The notes beneath the pieces are model-generated. The model saw only the letters and a program-made list of their open reading frames with translations. It was not told the DNA's origin and did not search any database. Both the position numbers and the translations under genes were made by a program. A stretch of 15,166 nt of DNA from Methylibium sp964616015 (lineage in GTDB: Bacteria > Pseudomonadota > Gammaproteobacteria > Burkholderiales > Burkholderiaceae_C): the NCBI GenBank assembly GCA_964616015.1, contig CAZTTC010000062.1, forward strand, positions 1 through 15,166, read 5' to 3'. Of the stretch, positions 1 through 7,611 are shown piece after piece; position 1 is the first letter of the stretch, and each line of letters opens with the position of its first letter.

Positions 1-1217
<1,217 letters not shown>

Positions 1218-1424
1218 TCGGACCCCCTGCCCGCTGAAGACCTCCGGCGGCGCGGCGGCCCCCGACGCCCGAGGCGATCGCTCGTCGACGCCCGCCCGCA
1301 CCCCACCCCGCGTTCGAGGGGTCGGCCGGGCGGCGTTGGCGTGACGGATTGATCGCTTCGCAAGGATCGCCCCGGGCGGTCTGTCGCGATGCCGCGGCCC
1401 GACCGGTTCCACAATCGGAAGGCC

Positions 1425-2668
1425 ATGCCACCCCCAGCCGCCAGCGTCGAAGCCGCCGACCTCGAGGCCGCGCAAGCCGCCTACGAGGCCGGGCGATACG
1501 CCCAGGCGCAGCGTGCGGCGCTGGCGCTGTGGCGCAAGGGCGGCGAGCCCCGCGGCGCGGCGGGACGGCTGGCCGTGCACGCGGCCTTCCGGCTCGGCGA
1601 GTACGGGGCCGCGAGCGAGATGCTCGCCGGCGTGATGGCCGAGACCGGCCTCAGCGCCACCGGCCAGGACCGCTTCGACCTGCTGGCGGTCGCCGTCGTC
1701 GTGCACGGTGAGCTGGCCGAGTACGCCGCCTCCATCGATGCGCTGCGCCAGCTCCACGGACACAGCGCGCGGCTCGCCGCCCTGCCCAATCACGTGCGCG
1801 CCCGCGGGACCGCGGCGGTCTGCCTCGCGCTGCTCGGTGACTGCTGGGCCGCACAGCGCCTGCTCGCCGAGGCGGCCGAGCACCTGCAGTCGATGCCCGA
1901 CGCAGCAGCGCTCGAGGCGACCGTGCGCAGCAACCAGGCCTCGTCCTGCCTGCAGGCGGCGCGCCTGGCGCTGCAGGCCGGCGACGCTGCCGCCTTCGAC
2001 GCACAACGGGTCGGCGCCGACGCCAGCACGGCCCGCACCGCCGAGCTGGCCGCCCAGCTCGGCGACGCGCGCATGGCCGCCTTTGCCGACGTGCATGCCG
2101 CCGAGTCGGCCTTGCTGCGCGGCCGGGCGGTCGACGCGCTGAGCCTGCTGCAACCGGCGCTGGCGCAGGCGCGCGCCAGCGGGCTGGACGGCCACGTGCG
2201 ACGCCTGATGCTGCTGCAGGCCCAGGCCCAGCTNNNNNNNNNNNNNNNNNNNNNNNNNNNNNNNNNNNNNNNNNNNNNNNNNNNNNNNNNNNNNNNNNNN
2301 NNNNNNNNNNNNNNNNNNNNNNNNNNNNNNNNNGCGGGCTGGACGGCCACGTGCGACGCCTGATGCTGCTGCAGGCCCAGGCCCAGCTCGCGTGCAACGA
2401 CGCCGTGGCGGCCGACGCGACGCTCGATCAGGTGCTGCTGTCCCTGCACGAAGGCCACGACTGGTCGAGCCGGCTGGAGTGGTTCGAGCAACGCCACGCC
2501 ACGCGGCGCGCCCTGGGCGACACGGCCTCCGCGCTGGAGGCCCTGCAGGCCTGGCGCGCGCTGGCTTCGCGTCGTCATGCGCGCCAGCTGGACGCGCAGT
2601 CGCGCTTCCTGCGGCTGCGCCTGGAGCTGGAGCACCTGTACCGGCAGCCGTGGCGCAGCGCCGGCTAG
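1425..2668 (+). CDS. TPR-like all-helical protein, split by an assembly gap
   Basis: I do not recognise a specific family. The protein is Ala/Leu/Arg-rich and built of helical pairs of TPR type (for example AAYEAGRYAQAQRAALALW near the N-terminus and FRLGEYGAASEMLAGVMAE after it). The frame from 1389/1425 runs into 100 Ns at 2234-2333. The frame after the gap (to TAG at 2668) looks different only because gap plus repeated flank is 155 bp, which is not a multiple of 3. Removing one 55-bp copy and the Ns joins the halves into one ORF of 362 residues from ATG 1425. I prefer 1425 because GGAAGG lies just before it, although the 2-nt spacing is short; ATG 1389 would give 374 residues and has no visible ribosome site. 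The C-terminus (SRFLRLRLELEHLY) resembles the helix linking TPR arrays to GGDEF domains in Burkholderiales, but no output domain follows. A role as a protein-interaction scaffold is inference. Confidence 0.7.
2179..2233 (+). repeat. 55-bp direct repeat, left copy (contig end)
   Basis: These 55 bases (beginning GCGGGCTGGACGG, ending GGCCCAGCT) are identical base for base to 2334-2388 and abut the N run. An exact 55-bp overlap at two contig ends is what a de Bruijn assembler with k=55 leaves when a scaffolder does not merge overlapping ends. I read it as an artefact rather than a biological duplication. Confidence 0.9.
2234..2333. other. Assembly gap (100 Ns)
   Basis: Exactly 100 consecutive Ns, the conventional placeholder for a gap of unknown length. 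It lies inside the TPR-like gene and is flanked by identical 55-bp sequence, so the true gap is probably minus 55 bp (an overlap) with no missing sequence. Confidence 0.98.
2334..2388 (+). repeat. 55-bp direct repeat, right copy (contig start)
   Basis: Identical to 2179-2233 and begins at the first base after the Ns. When the two copies are superimposed, ORF phase is kept: base 2351 shifts to 2196, in phase with ATG 1425. Confidence 0.9.
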
Positions 2669-2760
2669 CAGCTCGGACCGCGCCGGCCGCCGCGGAGCCA
2701 GGCGCGCACGGTCTGCGAACTCGCTCGAAGCCCCGGCCCACCCCGCTCGGCCAGCCCCCT

Positions 2761-4677
2761 TCAAGCCCCGATCACGCCTCCATCGCGCCTTCGCACCGCC
2801 ACCGTCGCGGACCGCGGCCGGCCCCCCGGCCCGTGGTCCTGCGGCCAGCTTGAATACCGCGTCGGCACCGCCGGGTCGCTGCGATCGCCCGGCGATTCGC
2901 CCGGGTGCTGGACGTTGACGAACAGCGTGCGGCCGTCGGGCGTCGTGACCGCGCCGGCAATCTCGCCGCCGACGGGGCCGGTGAGGAAGCGCCGCACCTC
3001 GCCGCTCACCGGGTCGGCCGCCAGCATCATGTTGTTGCCCAGGCGCGCGTAGTCACTCCGGCCGAGCGAGCTGCTCGAGGCATCGGTCTGGATCCACAGC
3101 ACGCCGCGCGGATCGACGTAGAGCCCGTCGGGGCTGCCGAAGGCGTCGCCGCGCACGTTGCCGCGCGCCTCGGGCCGCTCGTTGGCCGGGTCACCGGCCA
3201 GCACGAAGTGCTCCCAGGCGAAGCGCGTGCCGGCGAAGCCGCCGTCTTCCTTCCAGCGCAGGATCTGGCCCATGCTGTTGCCGGCGCGCGGGTTGGCGGC
3301 ATCGACCGGCGGCTGGCCCTCCTGGCCGCGCGCGCGGTTGTTGGTGAGGCTGCAGTAGACCTCGCCGGTGCGGGCATCGCCGGCCGTCCACTCGGGCCGG
3401 TCCAGGCGCGTCGCGCCAACGCGGTCGGCGGCCTGGCGTGTCTTCACGAGCAGCTCGCCCTGGCTGGCAAAGCCGGCCGCGGCGTCCAGCCCAGCGCGGC
3501 CGGCGACGAGCGCGATCCACTCGCCGCGACCATCGGCGTCGAAGCGCGCGACGTGCAGCGTGCCGTGGTCCAGCAGCTCGCGGTTGGCGGCGTAGCCGCC
3601 GGGTCGCACGGCATCGCGCGAGACGAACTTGTAGAGGTACTCGAAGCGCGCGTCCTCGCCCATGTAGACCACGGCACGCCCGTCGGCCGCCTGCGTGACC
3701 CAGGCGCCCTCGTGCGCGGCGCGGCCAAGCGCGGTGCGCTTGACCGGCGTGCTGCCCGGATCGAAGGGATCGATCTCGACCACCCAGCCGTGGCGGTTGA
3801 ACTCGTTCGGGTGCCGGCGCGCGTCGAAGCGCTCGTCGTGCTCGTGCCAGCGGTACCAGCCGCCGTCGCGCCGCAAGCCCCAGCGGCGCTGGTGCGCATC
3901 GGGCTGCTCCGGCGCGCGGAAGTAGTCGGCGAAGTTCTCCTCGCAGGCGAGGTAGCTGCCCCAGGGCGTGACGCCGTGGGCGCAGTTGTTGAACGTGCCC
4001 AGCACCTGCGTGCCGGCGGGGTCGAACGCGGTCCGCATCAGCGGGTGGCCGGCGGCCGGCCCGGCGATGCGCATCGGCGTCGTCGCCGTGATCCGCCGGG
4101 CCAGGCGCGAGGGCCGCACGACGCGCCAGCGGCCGCCACGCGCGCGCGCGATCTCGATCACCGACACGCCGTGCGCCGCCTGCGACTTGCGCACCTTGTC
4201 CGCGCTCCAGTCCGCCATGCCGTCGGTGTGCAGCAGGCCGTCGTCGACGTACTCGTGGTTGGTCACCAGCAGACCGCGCGATGCGGTGATCGGGAAGTAG
4301 TGCATGCCGTCGTGGTGCATGCCCGACTGCAGCGCCTGCGCTTCGGCGCCCTGGCTCGCATCGGGCGCGAAGGCCGGGGACCCGGTGGCCGCGCCGATCG
4401 GGTCGCCCCAGGCGATCAGCACCTCGGCGACATAGCCCGGCGGCACGATCAACGCATCCGCGCCCGATGGCGGCACCGACTCGAAGCCCAGCAACGGCCG
4501 CCGGCGTGCCGCCAGAGCACCGGCCGATGCCAGCCCGGCCAGCGGCGCCAGCACGCGCCGCAGCGCTGCTGCCAGGCCGCCGCCGACGACGACGCGGCGC
4601 GCCGGATCGCTCAGCGCCTGGAGGTCGGGGGTCGTGGAAGGATTCGAGTCCTCCATCGACGCAAAGTCCTTGGGCAT
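2761..4677 (-). CDS. PhoX-family (DUF839) protein, probable Tat-exported phosphatase
   Basis: Characterised PhoX enzymes are periplasmic phosphomonoesterases using Fe and Ca cofactors and exported folded by the Tat route. The 638-residue length fits the family. Residues 27-56 hold a Tat-like leader: an Arg pair in DPARRVVVGGGL, then a hydrophobic stretch. Family motifs follow: GMHHDGMHYFPI (119-130), LLVTNHEYVD (136-145), the NCAHGVTPWGSYLACEEN block (231-248) that includes the metal-site Cys/Glu region, PNEFNRHGWVVEIDP (290-304), YMGEDARFEYLYKFVS (338-353), GSPDGLYVDPRGVLWIQTD (514-532) and FVNVQHPGE (586-594). ATG 4677 is preferred for its GGAG 5 nt upstream; ATG 4656 (AAGGA 10 nt upstream) is an alternative. 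The open frame runs on to 4944, but that part lies antisense over the SDR gene. The gene converges with the TPR-like gene and diverges from the SDR gene. I see no Pho box, so phosphate control is unproven. Confidence 0.88.
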   Translation of the reverse strand: MPKDFASMEDSNPSTTPDLQALSDPARRVVVGGGLAAALRRVLAPLAGLASAGALAARRRPLLGFESVPPSGADALIVPPGYVAEVLIAWGDPIGAATGSPAFAPDASQGAEAQALQSGMHHDGMHYFPITASRGLLVTNHEYVDDGLLHTDGMADWSADKVRKSQAAHGVSVIEIARARGGRWRVVRPSRLARRITATTPMRIAGPAAGHPLMRTAFDPAGTQVLGTFNNCAHGVTPWGSYLACEENFADYFRAPEQPDAHQRRWGLRRDGGWYRWHEHDERFDARRHPNEFNRHGWVVEIDPFDPGSTPVKRTALGRAAHEGAWVTQAADGRAVVYMGEDARFEYLYKFVSRDAVRPGGYAANRELLDHGTLHVARFDADGRGEWIALVAGRAGLDAAAGFASQGELLVKTRQAADRVGATRLDRPEWTAGDARTGEVYCSLTNNRARGQEGQPPVDAANPRAGNSMGQILRWKEDGGFAGTRFAWEHFVLAGDPANERPEARGNVRGDAFGSPDGLYVDPRGVLWIQTDASSSSLGRSDYARLGNNMMLAADPVSGEVRRFLTGPVGGEIAGAVTTPDGRTLFVNVQHPGESPGDRSDPAVPTRYSSWPQDHGPGGRPRSATVAVRRRDGGVIGA

Positions 4678-4713
4678 GGCCGCTCCGTCGTCGGCCGCGC
4701 TACCCTCGCGGCC

Positions 4714-5481
4714 ATGAAACCCTTGTTGCTCGTCACCGGCGCCAGCCGGGGCATCGGCGGCGCCGTGGTCGACCTCGCCGCGGCCCGCGGCTGGGCCGTG
4801 GCCCTGAACTATGCCCGCGACGAGCGCGCCGCCACGGCGCGGGTCGAGCGACTGCGTGCCGGCGGTGCCGAGGCCGCCGCCTTTCGCGCCGACGTCGCCG
4901 ACGACGCGGCCGTGGTGCGCCTGTTCGCCGAGGTCGACGCGCACTTCGGCCCGGGGCCCGACGGCCGCTCGCGCCTACGCGGCCTGGTCAACAACGCCGG
5001 CGTGGTCGACATCGCCGCGCGCGTCGATGAGATGTCCGCCGAGCGCGTGCGCCGCATCTTCGCGATCAACGTGCTCGGCGGCTTCTCCTGCGCCCGCGAG
5101 GCGGTGCGGCGCATGAGCACGCGGCATGGCGGCCACGGCGGCGCGATCGTCAACCTGTCGTCGGTCGCGGCCAAGCTCGGCTCGGCCGGGCTCTATGTCG
5201 ACTACGCCGCGTCCAAGGGCGCGATCGACACCTTCACGATCGGCCTGGCCGTGGAGACCGCGGCCGAAGGCATCCGCGTCAACGCGGTGCGCCCCGGCAT
5301 CATCGACACCGAGATCCATGCCTCGGCCGGCATGGCCGCCCGCGCGCGCCAGATGGCGCCGCAGATGCCGATCGGGCGCGCCGGCACCGCCGACGAGGTG
5401 GCGCAGAGCGTCGTGTGGCTGCTGTCGGACGAGGCCAGCTACGTGACCGGCGCGGTGCTGGACGTGGCGGGCGGCCGCTGA
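4714..5481 (+). CDS. Short-chain dehydrogenase/reductase, YgfF-like
   Basis: Classical SDR of 255 residues, a cytosolic NAD(P)(H)-dependent oxidoreductase of unknown substrate. Visible motifs are the Rossmann glycine motif TGASRGIG (8-15), D60 in the RADVAD strand (58-63), NNAG (93-96), N119 of the active-site tetrad, SS (149-150), catalytic Tyr164 and Lys168 in YAASK, the RPGIIDTEIH segment (193-202) and the C-terminal ASYVTGAVLDVAGG (241-254). From memory the YVDYAASKGAIDTF stretch and overall pattern most resemble E. coli YgfF, annotated as a putative glucose-1-dehydrogenase-like SDR. Arg-rich LNYARDERAA (31-40) after strand 2 hints at NADPH preference (inference). ATG 4714 matches the normal SDR N-terminus; there is no clear Shine-Dalgarno. 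Only 36 bp separate it from the divergent PhoX-family start. Confidence 0.9.
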   Translation: MKPLLLVTGASRGIGGAVVDLAAARGWAVALNYARDERAATARVERLRAGGAEAAAFRADVADDAAVVRLFAEVDAHFGPGPDGRSRLRGLVNNAGVVDIAARVDEMSAERVRRIFAINVLGGFSCAREAVRRMSTRHGGHGGAIVNLSSVAAKLGSAGLYVDYAASKGAIDTFTIGLAVETAAEGIRVNAVRPGIIDTEIHASAGMAARARQMAPQMPIGRAGTADEVAQSVVWLLSDEASYVTGAVLDVAGGR

Positions 5482-5508
5482 GGCCGGGACCGGGACCGCC
5501 CCGGGCGC

Positions 5509-6438
5509 CTACTTCCTCTCGACGATCACCGGCACCAGCTGCAGCGCCTCGCGCACGCGCTGCGCGGCGCCTTGCGCCTCGTCGCGCGAGGCATAGGGCC
5601 CCGCCTGCAGGCGAAACAGCGGCGCGTCGCTGAAGACCGCCATGCGCGGTGCGAGCCAGTCCAGCTCGAGCGCGACGCGCTGCTGGAAGTCCTCGGCCCC
5701 GCCGCGTTCGCGGAAGGCGCCGAGCTGCACCCAGTAGCCGCGCGCGGGCGGCGTCGCCACGGCCGCACCGCCGTCGGCAGCGTCGAGCGCCTCTGCCGCC
5801 CGCGGTGGCTCGATCGCGGGCGGGGCGACGGCCACTTCGGCCAGCACCGGCTCGACCGCGCGGCCCGGGCCGTCGCGCCGCCACGCGCCGCTGCGGATCT
5901 CGTCGAAGGTGAGGCGCTCGACCTCGACCGGCGCAACGCCACGCAGCACATCGAGCTTGAGCGCCGCGGTGTAGCTCAGGTCGATGATGCGGCCAGCGAC
6001 GAAGGGGCCGCGGTCGTTGACGCGCACGATGATCTCGCGCCCATTGGCCGGGTTGCGCACGCGCGCATAGCTGGGCAGCGGCATGGTCTTGTGGGCCGCG
6101 GTCATGGCGTGCATGTCGTAGATCTCGCCGCTGGCGGTCTTGCGGCCGTGGAACTTGCGGCCGTACCAGGACGCCAGGCCCTTCTCCTTGACCGGCGCGT
6201 CGCGCGCCAGCGGTGTGTAGCTGCGGCCCAGCACCTCGTAGGGCTTGTTGGGCCCGCCGCTGCGGATGGGCTCGACGCGCGGTTCGGCGTCGGGCACGCG
6301 GGCCAGGTCGGCCGGAACCTCGGCGGCCGGGCCGTCGCGGCCACTGGCCGGGCCGGGCGCAGAACCCGGCGGCTTCGGGCCCGACGCGCACGCGGCGACG
6401 AGCAGGGCCCCGACGACGGCAACGAGGCGGTGCGTCAT
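5509..6438 (-). CDS. rlpA: Septal ring lytic transglycosylase RlpA (lipoprotein)
   Basis: RlpA is an outer-membrane lipoprotein that cleaves denuded peptidoglycan glycan strands at the division septum. The 309-residue product has a lipoprotein signal (MTHR, hydrophobic core, lipobox LVAAC with Cys17), a Pro/Ala-rich linker, a double-psi beta-barrel domain (about 85-165) and a C-terminal SPOR domain (about 234-308, GYWVQLGAFRERGGAEDF to VIVERK) that binds denuded glycan. The barrel keeps GLASWYGRKFHGRKTASGE (87-105), AAHKTMPLPS (114-123, His116) and VRVNDRGPF (138-146, Asp142), which match the catalytic His and Asp reported for Pseudomonas RlpA. A second Pro/Ala linker joins the domains. ATG 6438 puts the lipid Cys at 17; ATG 6456 gives six more residues and a still acceptable signal. 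The gene converges with the SDR gene (27 bp between stops) and diverges from livH. Confidence 0.93.
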   Translation of the reverse strand: MTHRLVAVVGALLVAACASGPKPPGSAPGPASGRDGPAAEVPADLARVPDAEPRVEPIRSGGPNKPYEVLGRSYTPLARDAPVKEKGLASWYGRKFHGRKTASGEIYDMHAMTAAHKTMPLPSYARVRNPANGREIIVRVNDRGPFVAGRIIDLSYTAALKLDVLRGVAPVEVERLTFDEIRSGAWRRDGPGRAVEPVLAEVAVAPPAIEPPRAAEALDAADGGAAVATPPARGYWVQLGAFRERGGAEDFQQRVALELDWLAPRMAVFSDAPLFRLQAGPYASRDEAQGAAQRVREALQLVPVIVERK

Positions 6439-6502
6439 GTTCACGGGCCATCGCATGGCGCGCACCATACCCGAGGCTGCGGCCGCGGGTGTGTCCGGTG
6501 TC

Positions 6503-6526
6503 GATGCCCCGCGCGGCTGCGGCATC
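6503..6526. promoter_or_regulatory. Inverted repeat in the rlpA/livH divergent region
   Basis: GATGCC (6503-6508) is repeated in inverted form as GGCATC (6521-6526) with a 12-base spacer, in the 131 bp between the rlpA and livH starts. It could be an operator for the liv operon or part of a 5' leader. No sigma-70 type -35/-10 pair is convincing here, and six-base arms occur by chance in such GC-rich DNA. Confidence 0.25.
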
Positions 6527-6569
6527 ATCCGCTCGCGCCACCGGCGCTCCGACCGACGCCCGCCCCTCC

Positions 6570-7607
6570 ATGGACTTCACCATCGCCAGCATCCTGGCCC
6601 TCGACGGCCTGACCAACGGCGCCGTCTACGCGCTGCTGGCGCTGGCCACGGTGCTGGTGTTCGCGGTGACGCGCGTGATCTTCATCCCGCAGGGCGAGTT
6701 CGTCGCCTTCGCGGCACTGACCGTCGGCGTGTTCCAGCTCGGCAAGGTGCCGGGCACGGTGTGGCTGCTGCTGGCGATGGCCGCGGCGGTGGTCGTGCTC
6801 GACGCCGTGGCCGGCTGGCGACGCGGGGCGGCGCCGCGCAGCATCGCGCTGGCTGCGCTGCGCACGCTGGCCGTGCCGCTGCCGGCCGCCGCGCTCTCGA
6901 TCTGGCTCGCGCCGCAGCAGCCGCCGCTGTTTCTGCAGGCACTGCTGACGCTGGCGCTGATCACGCCGATGGGGCCGCTGGTCTACCGCCTGGCCTACCA
7001 GTCGCTGGCCGGCGCCAGCGTGCTGGTGCTGCTGATCGTCTCGGTCGGCGTGCACTTCGCGCTGACCGGCATCGGCCTGCTGACCTTCGGCGCCGAAGGC
7101 TCGCGCAACCCCAGCTTCTGGGACGCGCGCTTCGCGCTCGGGCCGCTGGCGATCAGCGGCCAGACGATCATCATCTTCGGCGTCTCGGCCGCGCTGATCG
7201 TGCTGCTGTTCCTCTACTTCGAGCGCTCGCTGCAGGGCAAGGCGCTGCGCGCCACCGCGGTCAACCGGCTGGGCGCGCGGCTGATGGGCATCTCCAGCGA
7301 CACGGCCGGCCGGCTGTCGTTCACGATGGCCGCCTTCATCGGCGCGCTCTCGGGCCTGCTGATCGGGCCGAACCTGACGATGGTCTACGACAGCGGCTTC
7401 CTCATCGGCCTGAAGGGCTTCGTCGCCGCGGTCTTCGCCGGGCTGGCGAGCTACCCGCTGGCCTTCGTCGGCGCACTCGGCGTCGGCCTGCTGGAGAGCT
7501 TCGGCTCCTTCTGGGCCAGCGCCTACAAGGAGGTCATCGTCTTCACCGCCATCCTGCCGGTGCTGCTGTGGCGCTCGCTGCGCGACCGCCACGCCGACGA
7601 AGAGTGA
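6570..7607 (+). CDS. livH: Branched-chain amino acid-type ABC transporter permease, LivH family
   Basis: Inner-membrane permease of the HAAT (LivHMGF) importer family. The 345-residue product is almost entirely hydrophobic helices. The family N-terminus DGLTNGAVYALLALATVLVF (12-31) is present, followed by QGEF (41-44) where most LivH proteins have HGEF. The cytoplasmic coupling region is GKALRATAVNRLGARLMGI (223-241), then GALSGLLIGP (258-267) and GFVAAVFAGLASYPLAFVGA (283-302). It is longer than the usual 290-310 residues; extra sequence lies around 78-135, with a basic loop (GWRRGAAPR) and extra hydrophobic stretches. ATG 6570 fits family N-termini; no good Shine-Dalgarno is seen. It is the first gene of the operon, 4 bp before livMG. 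The substrate could be branched-chain or another amino acid, or an amide or aromatic acid. Confidence 0.9.
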   Translation: MDFTIASILALDGLTNGAVYALLALATVLVFAVTRVIFIPQGEFVAFAALTVGVFQLGKVPGTVWLLLAMAAAVVVLDAVAGWRRGAAPRSIALAALRTLAVPLPAAALSIWLAPQQPPLFLQALLTLALITPMGPLVYRLAYQSLAGASVLVLLIVSVGVHFALTGIGLLTFGAEGSRNPSFWDARFALGPLAISGQTIIIFGVSAALIVLLFLYFERSLQGKALRATAVNRLGARLMGISSDTAGRLSFTMAAFIGALSGLLIGPNLTMVYDSGFLIGLKGFVAAVFAGLASYPLAFVGALGVGLLESFGSFWASAYKEVIVFTAILPVLLWRSLRDRHADEE

Positions 7608-7611
7608 CGAC

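Noticed and set aside
1305..1322. ACCCC/GGGGT hairpin after mmsA as a terminator
   Set aside because: The stem is only 5 bp with an 8-base loop and no T-run; chance is likely at this GC content. I see nothing else firm in 1218-1424.
2179..2388. Biological tandem duplication inside the TPR-like gene
   Set aside because: Exact 55-bp identity precisely at both gap edges, with restoration of the reading frame on collapse, fits an assembly overlap much better.
2905..4713. Long plus-strand open frame in phase with the SDR gene
   Set aside because: It is antisense to the PhoX-family gene, whose motifs are unmistakable. Long antisense frames are common in GC-rich DNA. The peptide has no recognisable domain and the SDR fold begins at ATG 4714.
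4678..4944. N-terminal extension of the PhoX-family protein
   Set aside because: It would overlap the first quarter of the SDR gene antisense, and its sequence is unlike any PhoX leader; the Tat-like leader and GGAG support ATG 4677.
5484..5505. CCGGG/CCCGG short stem between the convergent SDR and rlpA stops
   Set aside because: A five-base stem without a T-run, in a simple GC repeat; not enough to call a bidirectional terminator.
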